A stretch of 64,000 nt of DNA from Pseudomonas aylmerensis (GCF_001702265.1 NZ_MAUE01000025.1:1-64000), one strand, 5' to 3'; shown: positions 26,644 through 36,317, counted from the stretch's first letter. Translations and numbers: made by a program. The notes: generated by a model from the sequence alone, not told the origin.

Positions 26644-27417
26644 TTACTTGTCCTTGAACGCCGGCGCACGCTTGGCCACGAACGCCGCCATGCCTTCCTT
26701 CTGATCCAGGGTCGCGAACGCGGCATGGAACACCCGGCGCTCAAAGCGCACGCCTTCGGACAGGCTCACTTCAAACGCGCGGTTCACGCTTTCCTTGACC
26801 ATCATGCTGATCGGAACCGATTTGCCGGCGATCAATGTGGCAACCTTCAAGGCCTCTTCCAACAATTCATCCGCCGGCACAATGCGCGCGACAATCCCGC
26901 AGCGCTCGGCTTCCACTGCATCGATAAAGCGCCCGGTCAGGCACATTTCCATGGCCTTGGCCTTGCCCACCGCGCGGGTCAGGCGCTGGGTGCCGCCCAT
27001 GCCCGGCAACACGCCGAGGTTGATTTCCGGCTGGCCGAACTTGGCGCCGTCACCGGCGAGGATGAAGTCGCACATCAACGCCAATTCACAGCCCCCGCCG
27101 AGGGCGAAGCCGTTGACCGCGGCAATGATCGGCTTGCGGCGGTTGGCTACGCGGTCGCTGTCGCTGAACAGGTCGTCCAGGTAGATCTGCGGGTAGGTCA
27201 GCTCGGCCATTTCCTTGATGTCGGCGCCGGCGGCAAAGGCTTTCTTCGAGCCGGTCAGCACGATGCAGCCGATCTGTGGATCGGCTTCCAGGCCGTCCAG
27301 CGCCTGGTTCAGCTCGCTGACCAACTGCGCATTCAAGGCGTTCAGGGCTTGCGGGCGATTGAGGGTAATCAGCCCGACGCGGCCCTGGACTTCGAGCAAA
27401 ATGGTTTCGTAACTCAT
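26644..27417 (-). CDS. Enoyl-CoA hydratase
   Basis: A 257-residue crotonase-family hydratase. AFAAGADIKEMAEL and NGFALGGGCELALMCD form the oxyanion hole, and the catalytic Glu is expected in LGVLPGMGGTQRLTR. It is the last gene of the minus-strand operon at 26644-30529. There it would hydrate tiglyl-CoA or similar branched enoyl-CoA in isoleucine degradation (inference from gene content). Confidence 0.92.
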   Translation of the reverse strand: MSYETILLEVQGRVGLITLNRPQALNALNAQLVSELNQALDGLEADPQIGCIVLTGSKKAFAAGADIKEMAELTYPQIYLDDLFSDSDRVANRRKPIIAAVNGFALGGGCELALMCDFILAGDGAKFGQPEINLGVLPGMGGTQRLTRAVGKAKAMEMCLTGRFIDAVEAERCGIVARIVPADELLEEALKVATLIAGKSVPISMMVKESVNRAFEVSLSEGVRFERRVFHAAFATLDQKEGMAAFVAKRAPAFKDK

Positions 27418-27428
27418 GTATCGGCTCC

Positions 27429-28556
27429 TTAGAGATTGCGTGAGATGACCATGCGTTGAATATCGCTGGTGCCTTCGTAGATCTGGCAGACCCGCACATC
27501 GCGGTAGATCCGCTCGAGGGGGAAGTCGCTCAGGTAACCGTAACCGCCCAGGGTTTGCAAGGCGGCCGAACAGACTTTTTCAGCCATTTCCGAGGCGAAC
27601 AGCTTGGCCATGGACGCTTCCACCAGCGCCGGCTTGCCGCTGTCACGCAGTGCCGCCGCGTACTGCACCATCTGCCGGGCGACGGCGATTTGCGTGGCCA
27701 TGTCGGCCAGGCGAAACGCCACGGCCTGGTGCTCGATGAGTGGCTTGCCGAAGCTTTCGCGTTCCCTGGCATAGTCGCGGGCGGCTTCAAAGGCGGCGCG
27801 CGCCATGCCCACCGACTGCGAGGCGATACCCACGCGACCGCCTTCGAGGTTGGCCAGGGCGATTCGATAGCCTTCGCCCTCCGCGCCCAGGCGGTTGGCC
27901 ACCGGCACTTTCACGTCCTCGAACAGGATCTGGCAGGTGTCCGAGGCGTGCTGGCCGAGCTTGTCTTCGACCCGCGCCACACTGTAGCCCGGCGAGTCGG
28001 TGGGCACGATGAACGCGCTGATGCCGCGCTTGCCGGCGGCCGGGTCGGTCACCGCAAACACAATCACCACCCCGGCATTTTGCCCGGAGGTGATGAACTG
28101 CTTGCAGCCATTGAGCACGTAGTGATCACCGTCCAGGCGCGCCCGGGTCTTCAGGCTGCTGGCATCCGAACCGGCCTGGGGCTCGGTCAAGGCAAACGCG
28201 CCGAGCATGGCGCCACTGGCGAGCGGCTTGAGGAATTGCTCTTTCTGCTGATCGTTGCCGAACGTGAGGATGGGCACACAGCCCACCGAGTTGTGCACGC
28301 TCATGATGGTCGAGCAGGCCCCGTCGCCGGCGGCGATTTCTTCCAGGGCCATGGCGTAGGCCAGGTAGCCGGTGTCGCAGCCGCCCCACTGTTCCGGCAC
28401 GAGCATGCCGAAAAAGCCCAGTTCGGCCATTTCGCCGATGGCTTCCTTGGGAAAACGGTGCTCGCGGTCCCAGTCGGCTGCGAACGGTTTCAGCCGCTCC
28501 TGGGCAAATTGCCGGGCCGCGTCGCTGATCTGCAGTTGTTCGTCATTGGGCAGCAT
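27429..28556 (-). CDS. Acyl-CoA dehydrogenase, probably short/branched chain
   Basis: A 375-residue flavoenzyme with the same plan as the other acyl-CoA dehydrogenase. AFALTEPQAGSDASSL, LGGYGYLSDFPLERIYRD and the catalytic YEGTSDIQRMV are visible. It sits 11 bases upstream of the hydratase and 9 bases after the thiolase in one operon, which suggests 2-methylbutanoyl-CoA as substrate (inference). Confidence 0.92.
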   Translation of the reverse strand: MLPNDEQLQISDAARQFAQERLKPFAADWDREHRFPKEAIGEMAELGFFGMLVPEQWGGCDTGYLAYAMALEEIAAGDGACSTIMSVHNSVGCVPILTFGNDQQKEQFLKPLASGAMLGAFALTEPQAGSDASSLKTRARLDGDHYVLNGCKQFITSGQNAGVVIVFAVTDPAAGKRGISAFIVPTDSPGYSVARVEDKLGQHASDTCQILFEDVKVPVANRLGAEGEGYRIALANLEGGRVGIASQSVGMARAAFEAARDYARERESFGKPLIEHQAVAFRLADMATQIAVARQMVQYAAALRDSGKPALVEASMAKLFASEMAEKVCSAALQTLGGYGYLSDFPLERIYRDVRVCQIYEGTSDIQRMVISRNL

Positions 28557-28565
28557 AGGGTTTCC

Positions 28566-29750
28566 TTAATACAGGCATTCAACGGCCATGGCCGTGGCTT
28601 CACCGCCGCCGATACAGATCGCGGCCACGCCACGCTTGAGGCCTTTCTGGCGCAGGGCCGCGAGCAGGGTCACCAGGATTCGCGCGCCGGAGGCACCGAT
28701 CGGATGGCCCAGGGCACAGGCGCCGCCGTGAACGTTGACCTTGGCGTGCGGGATTTCCAGCTTGCTCATCGTCACCAGGGTGACCACCGCGAAGGCCTCG
28801 TTGATCTCGAACAGGTCAACCTCATCGATGCTCCAGCCGGTCTTGCTCATCAGCTTGCGGATTGCGCCCACCGGCGCCACCGGGAACAACCCGGGCTCAT
28901 CGGCAAAGGCCGCGTGACCATGGATCACCGCCAGCGGCTTGAGCCCGCGCTTGAGCGCCTCGGACTGGCGCATCAGCAACAAGGCCGCCGCACCGTCGGA
29001 AATCGAGCTGGAGTTGGCCGCCGTCACGGTACCGCCTTCGCGGAACGCCGGTTTCAGGCTGGCGATCTTGTCCAGCTTGGCCTTGGGCGGTTGTTCGTCG
29101 TGCTGGACGGTCTTCTGTTCCTTGCCGACCGTGACCTGCACCGGGACGATCTCGGCGGCGAAGCTGCCATGGGTGATCGCTTCTTGCGCACGGGTCAACG
29201 AGGCGATGGCGAAGGCGTCCTGGGCTTCACGGGTAAAGCCGTTGTGCGCGGCGCAGTCTTCGGCAAAGGTGCCCATCAGGCGGCCCTTGTCGTAGGCGTC
29301 TTCGAGGCCGTCGAGGAACATATGGTCGAGCACGCGGCCGTGGCCCATGCGGTAGCCGCTGCGGGCGCGGTCGAGCAGATAAGGGGCGTTGGACATGCTT
29401 TCCATGCCGCCGGCAATCACCACGTCGACGCTGCCGGCCAGCAGCGAATCATGTGCCAGGATCGCCGCCTCCATGCCCGAACCGCACATCTTGTTGAGGG
29501 TGGTGCAGCGCGTCGACTTGTCCAGTCCGGCGCCGAGGGCCGCTTGGCGCGCCGGGGCCTGGCCGAGGCCGGCGGGCAGCACACAGCCGAACAGCACTTC
29601 ATCGACGGCATCGGTGGCGATGCCGGCACGCTCGACCGCGGCACGGATCGCGGCAGAACCCAGCTGCGGCGCGGTCAGGCCCTTGAGGTCGCCCTGGAAG
29701 CCGCCCATGGGGGTGCGCACGGCACTGACAATTACGATGGGATCAGTCAT
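28566..29750 (-). CDS. Acetyl-CoA acyltransferase (thiolase)
   Basis: A 394-residue thiolase that cleaves a 3-ketoacyl-CoA. Active-site residues are visible in NKMCGSGMEAA (nucleophilic Cys), GHPIGASGAR (His) and CIGGGEA (second Cys). Within the operon it would split 2-methylacetoacetyl-CoA to acetyl-CoA and propionyl-CoA, the last step of isoleucine breakdown. Confidence 0.94.
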   Translation of the reverse strand: MTDPIVIVSAVRTPMGGFQGDLKGLTAPQLGSAAIRAAVERAGIATDAVDEVLFGCVLPAGLGQAPARQAALGAGLDKSTRCTTLNKMCGSGMEAAILAHDSLLAGSVDVVIAGGMESMSNAPYLLDRARSGYRMGHGRVLDHMFLDGLEDAYDKGRLMGTFAEDCAAHNGFTREAQDAFAIASLTRAQEAITHGSFAAEIVPVQVTVGKEQKTVQHDEQPPKAKLDKIASLKPAFREGGTVTAANSSSISDGAAALLLMRQSEALKRGLKPLAVIHGHAAFADEPGLFPVAPVGAIRKLMSKTGWSIDEVDLFEINEAFAVVTLVTMSKLEIPHAKVNVHGGACALGHPIGASGARILVTLLAALRQKGLKRGVAAICIGGGEATAMAVECLY

Positions 29751-29761
29751 GGAAATTCTCC

Positions 29762-30529
29762 TTACTTGGCGGCCATGCGCAAGGCGCCGTCGAGACGGAT
29801 CACCTCACCATTGAGCATGCTGTTTTCGATGATGTGGCGGACCAGCGCCGCGTATTCCGCAGGTTTGCCCAGGCGCGGCGGGAATGGCACGCCTGCGGCC
29901 AGCGAGTCGCGCACTTCGGCGGTCATGCCGGCCATCATTGGCGTCTCGAAAATACCCGGGGCGATGGTCATCACGCGGATACCAAAGCGCGCCAGCTCGC
30001 GAGCGGCCGGCAACGTGAGGCTGGCGATCGCGCCTTTGGAGGCGGAATAGGCAGCCTGACCGATCTGCCCATCAAACGCGGCAACCGAGGCGGTGTTGAT
30101 GATCACGCCGCGCTCGCCATCGGCATTCGCTTCGGTTTCAGCGATGGCCGCTGCCGCCAGGCGCAGCAGGTTGAAGCTGCCGATCAGGTTGACGTTGATC
30201 ACCTGGGCAAAGCTGGCCAGCCCGTGAGGGCCGTTCTTGCCGAGAATTTTCTCGCCACGCACCACACCGGCGCAGTTGACCAGCCCATGCAGGCCGCCAA
30301 AGGCGGCAACGGTCGCTTGCACGGCGGCTTCGGCCGCCGCTTCCTGGCTGATATCGGCCACGGCGCTGCGTGCGTTCTCGCCCAACTGCGTGGCCTTGGC
30401 GGTCACCGCGTCGGCGTTCAAATCCACCAGCATCACCTTGGCACCGGCGGCAATCAGCATTTCTGCGGTGGCCGCGCCCAGGCCTGACGCGCCGCCGCTG
30501 ACCAGGAAGATCTTGTTTTCAATCTGCAT
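29762..30529 (-). CDS. 3-hydroxyacyl-CoA dehydrogenase, SDR/HSD10 type
   Basis: A 255-residue SDR enzyme with VSGGASGLGAAT (NAD loop), NCAGV, Ser in NTASVAAFDGQIGQ, and YSASK. It resembles the type II 3-hydroxyacyl-CoA (2-methyl-3-hydroxybutyryl-CoA) dehydrogenases. I use the ATG at 30529 (MQIENKIFLV); a start at 30595 would add 22 unconserved residues. It is the first gene of the operon and lies 12 bases from the thiolase. Confidence 0.91.
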   Translation of the reverse strand: MQIENKIFLVSGGASGLGAATAEMLIAAGAKVMLVDLNADAVTAKATQLGENARSAVADISQEAAAEAAVQATVAAFGGLHGLVNCAGVVRGEKILGKNGPHGLASFAQVINVNLIGSFNLLRLAAAAIAETEANADGERGVIINTASVAAFDGQIGQAAYSASKGAIASLTLPAARELARFGIRVMTIAPGIFETPMMAGMTAEVRDSLAAGVPFPPRLGKPAEYAALVRHIIENSMLNGEVIRLDGALRMAAK

Positions 30530-30617
30530 TATTGTTTCCTTGAACCAGAAGGACCGAATCGTGGAAATAGTCGCTCCCGCACGCTGGCGCAGCAATGGTC
30601 AAAGCTTTCAACCTGCT

Positions 30618-30636
30618 TGACTGGTTTGGCCAGTCA
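30618..30636. promoter_or_regulatory. Palindromic operator candidate upstream of the acyl-CoA operon
   Basis: TGACTGG at 30618-30624 and CCAGTCA at 30630-30636 form a 19-base symmetric site with a five-base spacer, about 90 bases upstream of the dehydrogenase start. A further GGCCAGTCAGTCC copy lies at about 30652-30664. The layout suits a TetR-like regulator, which is not encoded nearby. Confidence 0.4.
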
Positions 30637-30751
30637 TCAATCCTGCTTATCGGCCAGTCAGTCCAAGCGATTGGACGCCTGTCGCGCTTGCTTCTAATCT
30701 GAGGGGCTACACCCCCTGAAGCCGCGTCCCCGAAGAAGCCCTGTCCCGCCG

Positions 30752-31645
30752 ATGATTGTGCGTCCCAAACCCAACCTCCTGGGTATCCTGTTCTCCCTCA
30801 AAGGCTCGATAGCCAAGCGCATTGCCCTGCGCAGCCTGCTGGTCACGTTGCTGGCCTCGGTGATCGTGCTGGTGGAAACCCTGCACCCGGCGTATTTCTC
30901 CAAGGTCAACGCCACGCCATTCACGCTGCTGGGGCTGTCGCTGTCGATCTTCATGAGCTTTCGCAATAACGCCTGCTATGACCGCTGGTGGGAAGGCCGC
31001 AAGCAACTGGGGCAGATGATCATCGATGTACGCTCGCTGATCCGCGAGACCCAGGTGCTCAGTGACCCGGCCGAGCGCGCCGGCCTGCTGCGCGCGCTGG
31101 GTGGTTTTGCGCACGGCCTGGTCGCCCGCCTGCGGCATGAAGATGAAGCGCTGGCAATCAAGCCGTGGAGCGACGTCGACACCCGCCACCCCAACCTCCC
31201 CGACAAGCTGCTGCAGCAGGTCGGCGCGCGGTTTTCCGTGTTGACCGAACAGGGCGTGCTCAGCGAATGGCGCTACACCCAACTGGAGACCCGGCTGGTC
31301 AGCCTCAGCCAGGTGCAGGCCTCGTGCGAGCGGATCAAGGCCACGCCGCTGCCCTTCCCCTACACCTTGCTGCTGCACCGCACCATCTACCTGTTCTGCA
31401 TTCTGTTGCCGTTCGCCATGGCCGAGCCCCTGGGCTGGCTCACGCCGGTGTTCACCGCCATTGTCAGCTACACCTTCTTTGGCCTGGACGAGATCGGCGA
31501 TGATCTCGAAGACCCTTTCGGCTTTGACGAAAACGACCTGCCCTGCAACGCGATCCTGCGCACCCTGGAGCGCGAGATTCTCGCGGCCCTCGGCGAAACC
31601 GACTTGCCGCCGCCGCTCGAGCCGGTGGAATACGTGCTGACCTGA
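30752..31645 (+). CDS. Bestrophin-family membrane channel protein
   Basis: A 297-residue bestrophin-like (YneE) protein, predicted to form a pentameric ion channel in the inner membrane. The typical SIFMSFRNNACYDRWWEGRKQLGQMI lies near residues 67-92, and hydrophobic helices occur around 25-50 and 205-240. DEIGDDLEDPFG near the C-terminus matches the conserved acidic belt of the family. It appears monocistronic. Confidence 0.9.
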   Translation: MIVRPKPNLLGILFSLKGSIAKRIALRSLLVTLLASVIVLVETLHPAYFSKVNATPFTLLGLSLSIFMSFRNNACYDRWWEGRKQLGQMIIDVRSLIRETQVLSDPAERAGLLRALGGFAHGLVARLRHEDEALAIKPWSDVDTRHPNLPDKLLQQVGARFSVLTEQGVLSEWRYTQLETRLVSLSQVQASCERIKATPLPFPYTLLLHRTIYLFCILLPFAMAEPLGWLTPVFTAIVSYTFFGLDEIGDDLEDPFGFDENDLPCNAILRTLEREILAALGETDLPPPLEPVEYVLT

Positions 31646-31721
31646 CGCGGGTTTGACACCTGCCCTGGTCTGGCCGAAGCTGATGGCTTTGCTCTAGCTG
31701 CCCAAGCTTTCGGACGCCTGC

Positions 31722-32780
31722 ATGTCAAAGTCACGCCGTTACTCCATCGTCGGCCTGTGCGCCCTGTTGTTGATTGTACTGATCACCTGGTATTTCTCCC
31801 GTTCCACACCGGTGGCCGTGCCACCCGCCATTGCCCATGGTTACGCGAAAGCGCTGAAACAGGCGCATAACGGCGAGCCGGGCGCGGCGCGCGTGCTCTA
31901 TCAGCAATTGGGCCGGCCGGACCTGTCGCCCGAGCGCCGCGCCGCATTGCATGCCGAACTGCCCAACTACCCCAGCCCCCAGGCCTTGAAGCTGGCGGAT
32001 AAAGACCTCGCCAGCGACTCGCCGCTGGTACGCGAAGCCGCTATCCATAGCATTGTCGGCCTGGTGCCCACGGGCCAGCGCACGCTGTTGCTCGGCCCTG
32101 CCCTGGATGACCCCGAACAAGGCGTGCGCTTTGCCGCCGCCAATGCGTTGCTCGGTCTCTCGCCCGACACCTTGGGCTTGTATTTCGGGCCCTTGCAGCA
32201 GGTGCTGGATGAGTTCGTGAAGAAGCTCAAGGCCCAGCCGGAAACGGCTGAGGGCTGGATTCAACTGGCGCGCCTATACATCCACAGCGCCCTGCTGCCC
32301 GATGCACAAAATGCGCTGGAACAGGCCATGCGCCTGCAGCCGGACAACTTGCAGGCGGTGGTCGCGCAGATCGAGCTGCTGGATAAGCAAGGCAAGACCG
32401 ACGAGTCCCGTCAACTGCTCGCGCGGCAACTGGCGGCGCACCCTGAATCGGCTTACCTGCAACATGCGCTGGGCATGTGGCTGCTGCACCACGGCGAGCG
32501 CCCCTATGCGCTGCTGGGCCTGTCCAAGGCCGTGGAGCTGGAGCCGGACAATCAGGATTACCGCTACGACCTGGCCACCACCCTGCACGCCCAGCAGGAA
32601 CAGGAAGCGGCCCAGCGCCAGTTGGAAGAAATCATCCAGCGCCACCCGGCCAATCGCAAGGCGCGGGTGCTGCTCGTCACCTACTGGAAAGAAAGCGGCC
32701 AATTGCAGAACGTGCAGGTGCTGCTGGCCCAGCTCGAACAGCAAAACCCCGACGATCCGGCCCTGCAACAGGGTCTGTAG
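31722..32780 (+). CDS. Membrane-anchored TPR/HEAT-repeat protein
   Basis: A 352-residue protein with one N-terminal transmembrane anchor (about 8-26) and a long alpha-helical periplasmic or cytoplasmic part. A HEAT-like stretch (SPLVREAAIHSIVGLVP and DPEQGVRFAAANALLGL) is followed by TPR repeats from about residue 165 on (AEGWIQLARLYIHSALLPDA; the pattern recurs every ~34 residues). No enzyme motif is seen, so it is probably a protein-protein interaction scaffold. It is separate from the KaiC-like gene downstream. Confidence 0.75.
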   Translation: MSKSRRYSIVGLCALLLIVLITWYFSRSTPVAVPPAIAHGYAKALKQAHNGEPGAARVLYQQLGRPDLSPERRAALHAELPNYPSPQALKLADKDLASDSPLVREAAIHSIVGLVPTGQRTLLLGPALDDPEQGVRFAAANALLGLSPDTLGLYFGPLQQVLDEFVKKLKAQPETAEGWIQLARLYIHSALLPDAQNALEQAMRLQPDNLQAVVAQIELLDKQGKTDESRQLLARQLAAHPESAYLQHALGMWLLHHGERPYALLGLSKAVELEPDNQDYRYDLATTLHAQQEQEAAQRQLEEIIQRHPANRKARVLLVTYWKESGQLQNVQVLLAQLEQQNPDDPALQQGL

Positions 32781-32900
32781 ACATCACCGGCCGTATTTTC
32801 CAGGAACAGGTTGAACCGCCGCAAAGCGCTACGGTCAAGAGAACATGGCGCGTCCACCAGGGCGCGCATCCTCTACTCGTATGTGACCTGAGGGCACTTC

Positions 32901-34403
32901 TTGTCTACATCCAAAGCGTTGTTATCCGAAAAAGCAGCCACCGGCATCGAAGGTCTTGATGACATTCTTTCCGGCGGGCTATCGCGCAGCCATCTGTTTC
33001 TCCTGGAAGGCGAACCTGGCACCGGTAAAACCACGGTCGCCCTGCACTTTCTGCAGGCCGGCGCGAAAGAAGGTGAGCGAACGCTGTACATCACGCTGTC
33101 CGAAACCGAGCGCGAATTGCGCCAAGGCGCCAAGTCCCACGGGTGGGACCTGGACGAGAATATCCATATCTTCGAACTGACCCCGCCTGAGAGCCTGCTG
33201 GATGCCGAGCACCAGCAGAGCCTGTTGTACTCCTCCGACCTGGAACTGGGCGAAGCCACCCGGCAGATCTTCGAAGTGGTGGAACGGGTCAAGCCGACCC
33301 GCGTGGTGATCGACAGCCTTTCGGAAATCCGCCTGCTCGCACAAAGCTCGCTGCGCTATCGCCGGCAGATCCTGGCGATCAAGCACTACTTCGTGCGCTA
33401 TGACGCCACCGTACTGCTGCTGGATGACCTGACCACCGAATCCCTCGACAAAACCGTGCACAGCGTGGCGCACGGCGTCATCCGCCTGGAAGAGCTGACA
33501 CCCAATTACGGCGCCGAACGCCGACGCGTGCGCGTGGTGAAGTACCGCGGCCAGAAATACCGTGGCGGCTTTCACGACTTCACCATCATGCAGGATGGCA
33601 TTCACGTGTTCCCGCGGCTGGTGGCCGCCGAGCATCGCGGCGGTTACGTGCGCCAGACTTTGAGCAGCGGCATCCAAGAACTGGACGCCTTGATGGGCGG
33701 CGGCGTGGAGACCGGCTCCAGCAGCCTGATCCTCGGCCCGGCCGGTACCGGCAAATCGCTGATCTCGATGATCTTTGCCGCCTCTGCCGTGGCCCGTGGC
33801 GAAAAAGCCGCGCTGTTCATTTTCGATGAAGAACTGGGCCTGCTGTTCGAGCGCATGAAAAACATGGGCATCGACCTCGACGCCCTGCAAGCCACCGGCA
33901 ACCTGTTGATCGAACAAGTGGACGCCGCCGAGCTGTCCCCCGGCGAGTTCTCGCACCGGGTACGCCGCTGTGTCGACGAGCGTGGGATCAAGACCGTGGT
34001 CATCGACAGCATCAACGGTTACCAGGCGGCCATGCCGGAAGAGAACGCGCTGATCCTGCATATGCACGAGTTGCTGCTGTACCTCAACCGCCGGGGCGCG
34101 GCCACCTTCATGACCGTCGCGCAGCACGGGCTGGTCGGCGACATGCAGGCACCGGTCGACATCACTTACCTGGCGGACACCGTGATTCTGCTGCGTTACT
34201 TCGAGGCGCTGGGCAAGGTGCGCCGTGCCATCTCGATCATCAAGAAACGCACCGGCTCCCACGAGTCGACCATCCGCGAATACCGTATCAGCAGCCGTGG
34301 CATGACCGTCGGCGAACCGCTGGATAATTTCCAGGGCGTGTTGCGTGGCATTCCAACCTACATGGGCGCAGGCTCGCCTCTGCTCAAGGATGAGGGCGTG
34401 TGA
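32901..34403 (+). CDS. KaiC-like RecA-fold signalling ATPase
   Basis: A 500-residue protein of two tandem KaiC/RecA domains, each with a Walker A motif: GEPGTGKTT near residue 36 and GPAGTGKSL near 279. Walker B-like strands are VVIDSLSEIRL and VVIDSINGYQ. It starts at TTG with GAGGG six bases upstream. No KaiA or KaiB is present. Its GTGA overlap with the hybrid kinase gene, and a second degraded kaiC copy beside toxin-like gene C, suggest that the kaiC-kinase pair moves as a unit. Such pairs are seen as signalling modules outside cyanobacteria; a clock role is not implied. Confidence 0.88.
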   Translation: MSTSKALLSEKAATGIEGLDDILSGGLSRSHLFLLEGEPGTGKTTVALHFLQAGAKEGERTLYITLSETERELRQGAKSHGWDLDENIHIFELTPPESLLDAEHQQSLLYSSDLELGEATRQIFEVVERVKPTRVVIDSLSEIRLLAQSSLRYRRQILAIKHYFVRYDATVLLLDDLTTESLDKTVHSVAHGVIRLEELTPNYGAERRRVRVVKYRGQKYRGGFHDFTIMQDGIHVFPRLVAAEHRGGYVRQTLSSGIQELDALMGGGVETGSSSLILGPAGTGKSLISMIFAASAVARGEKAALFIFDEELGLLFERMKNMGIDLDALQATGNLLIEQVDAAELSPGEFSHRVRRCVDERGIKTVVIDSINGYQAAMPEENALILHMHELLLYLNRRGAATFMTVAQHGLVGDMQAPVDITYLADTVILLRYFEALGKVRRAISIIKKRTGSHESTIREYRISSRGMTVGEPLDNFQGVLRGIPTYMGAGSPLLKDEGV

Positions 34404-36082
34404 CGGCTATTTCACCCGTATCCGAGCGCGCCATCGTCCTGGCGCCTATGGGCCGCGACGGTACTTTGGCGCTGATGATGCTCAACGAGGCCGGCTACAG
34501 TGGCATCGTTGCCAGCAGCCTGCCGATGCTGTGCGAGGCCCTGGAGCAAGGTGCCGGCCTGCTGATCATTGCGGCCGAAGCGCTGCGGGGCGCGGACCTG
34601 GAGCCGTTGCTGGAGCATTTGCATCAGCAGCCAGCCTGGTCGGACCTGCCCATCGTGCTGATGACCCACCACGGCGGCAGCGAACAGAATGGTTCTTCGC
34701 ACCTGAGTGGCCTGCTCGGCAATGTCACGTTCCTTGAGCGGCCGTTCCACCCCATCACCCTGATCAGCCTGGTGAGCGCGGCCCTGCGCGGTCGCCGCCG
34801 GCAATACGACGCGCGTGACCGCTTGATTGACCTCAGCGAGAGCGAACTGCGCCTGCAGCGCACCCTGGAAACCCTTGAGCAGCAAGTCGAGGAGCGCACC
34901 GCGCAGCTGCGCAGCAACGAAGAAGCGTTGCGCCAATCGCAGAAAATGGAAGCGGTCGGGCAGTTGACGGGCGGTATCGCCCACGACTTCAACAATATGC
35001 TCACCGGCATTATCGGCAGCCTGGAGCTGTTGCGGCGGCGTGTCTCGCGCGGCAAGTTGGACGACCTCGACAGCCTGATTGACCTGGGAGTGACTTCGGC
35101 CAACCGCGCTGCCGGCCTGACTCACCGCCTGCTGGCGTTTTCACGGCGCCAGTCGCTGGATTCCAAGCCAGTGCAGATCAACGAGCTGGTCACTTCGATG
35201 GGCGAACTGCTGCAACGCAGCATCAACGAGAGCATTGCCCTGGACATGCGCCTGGAGGACCGGCTGTGGACCGCCGAAGCCGACCCCAATCAGCTGGAGA
35301 GCGCCCTGCTCAACCTGGTCTTGAATGCCCGCGACGCCATGCCCGACGGCGGCCGGCTGATCGTTGAAACCAGCAACCGCCACCTCGACAGCGTGTTCAC
35401 CGCCGCGTATGGCACCTTGAACCCCGGCGACTACGTGGAACTGAGCGTCAGCGACACCGGCTGCGGGATTCCGGAAAGCCTCATGGGGCGGGTATTCGAC
35501 CCGTTCTTCACGACCAAACCCATCGGCCAGGGCACCGGCCTGGGCTTGTCGATGATCTACGGTTTTGCACGCCAATCTCATGGCCATGTGACCATCCACA
35601 GTGAGGTGGGCAAAGGCACCACCGTGAGCCTGTTTCTCCCGCGTTTTGTCGGTGAAGTCACGGCTGATACGCCGCTGGACTCCGCCCTACTGCCGTTCGC
35701 GAATGCCGGCGAGTGCGTGCTGATCGTCGAGGACGACCCCGCCGTGCGCGTGCTGGTGAGCCAGGTGCTGAGCGAGTTGGGCTACGCCTTCGTCGAAGCC
35801 GGCGATGCCGACAATGCGCTGCCGATCATCGAGTCCAGCCAGCGCATCGACCTGATGATCAGCGATGTGGGGCTGCCAGGCATGAATGGCCGCCAGCTGG
35901 CCGAAATAGGCCGGCAAATTCGCCCGGACTTAAAGGTTTTGTTTATTACCGGCTATGCCGAGCATGCGGCGGTACGGGGCGGGTTCCTGGACCCGGGCAT
36001 GCAGTTGATCACCAAGCCGTTTACCTTTGATTTGTTGACGGCGAAGGTGCGGGAGATGATTCACCTGCAGATAAGGGAATGA
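34400..36082 (+). CDS. Hybrid sensor histidine kinase/response regulator
   Basis: A 560-residue soluble kinase. It has an N-terminal degenerate receiver-like domain (about 8-130, no clear phospho-Asp pocket), a short coiled coil, and a HisKA domain with phospho-acceptor His195 in GGIAHDFNNMLTG. The ATPase domain (NLVLNARDAMPDGG, DTGCGIP, GTGLGLSM) and a C-terminal receiver domain with Asp489 in ISDVGLPGMNG follow. It starts at GTG overlapping the KaiC-like stop. The KaiC-like protein probably regulates or is regulated by it. Confidence 0.9.
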   Translation: MTAISPVSERAIVLAPMGRDGTLALMMLNEAGYSGIVASSLPMLCEALEQGAGLLIIAAEALRGADLEPLLEHLHQQPAWSDLPIVLMTHHGGSEQNGSSHLSGLLGNVTFLERPFHPITLISLVSAALRGRRRQYDARDRLIDLSESELRLQRTLETLEQQVEERTAQLRSNEEALRQSQKMEAVGQLTGGIAHDFNNMLTGIIGSLELLRRRVSRGKLDDLDSLIDLGVTSANRAAGLTHRLLAFSRRQSLDSKPVQINELVTSMGELLQRSINESIALDMRLEDRLWTAEADPNQLESALLNLVLNARDAMPDGGRLIVETSNRHLDSVFTAAYGTLNPGDYVELSVSDTGCGIPESLMGRVFDPFFTTKPIGQGTGLGLSMIYGFARQSHGHVTIHSEVGKGTTVSLFLPRFVGEVTADTPLDSALLPFANAGECVLIVEDDPAVRVLVSQVLSELGYAFVEAGDADNALPIIESSQRIDLMISDVGLPGMNGRQLAEIGRQIRPDLKVLFITGYAEHAAVRGGFLDPGMQLITKPFTFDLLTAKVREMIHLQIRE

Positions 36083-36264
36083 GGCGCAGGTTAAACGAAA
36101 CGCTGGGACCGACCGGGTCCGCTGACGAGCTATTTACGTTGATGGCGATGAATTAGGCACTAATACGCAGGGGCGCCGTTTGTATCGGCGTCGACAGCGC
36201 ACATAGAAACTTCCGGCAAAGGGTAGAGTTGGAACGCTAGAGGCTGATGCCAATACCAAGTGTT

Positions 36265-36297
36265 ATACCGCGGGCGCAGTTACAACACCCGCGGTAT
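36265..36297 (+). repeat. Hairpin in the leader of effector gene A
   Basis: ATACCGCGGG (36265-36274) pairs perfectly with CCCGCGGTAT (36288-36297) around a 13-base loop. It lies 20 bases before gene A and 180 bases after the kinase gene. Without a T tract it may be a weak terminator for the kinase operon or a leader structure. Confidence 0.4.
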
Positions 36298-36317
36298 GTT
36301 CATTTGCCTCTCAGAGA

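Noticed and set aside
27456..30050. Long open frame (864 codons) on the plus strand opposite the dehydrogenase-thiolase operon.
   Set aside because: The minus-strand genes show full catalytic motifs; the antisense translation is low-complexity (repeated GHG, QAG) and spans several genes.
32901..34403. Circadian clock system.
   Set aside because: No KaiA or KaiB nearby; KaiC-like ATPases are widespread in non-cyanobacterial signalling.
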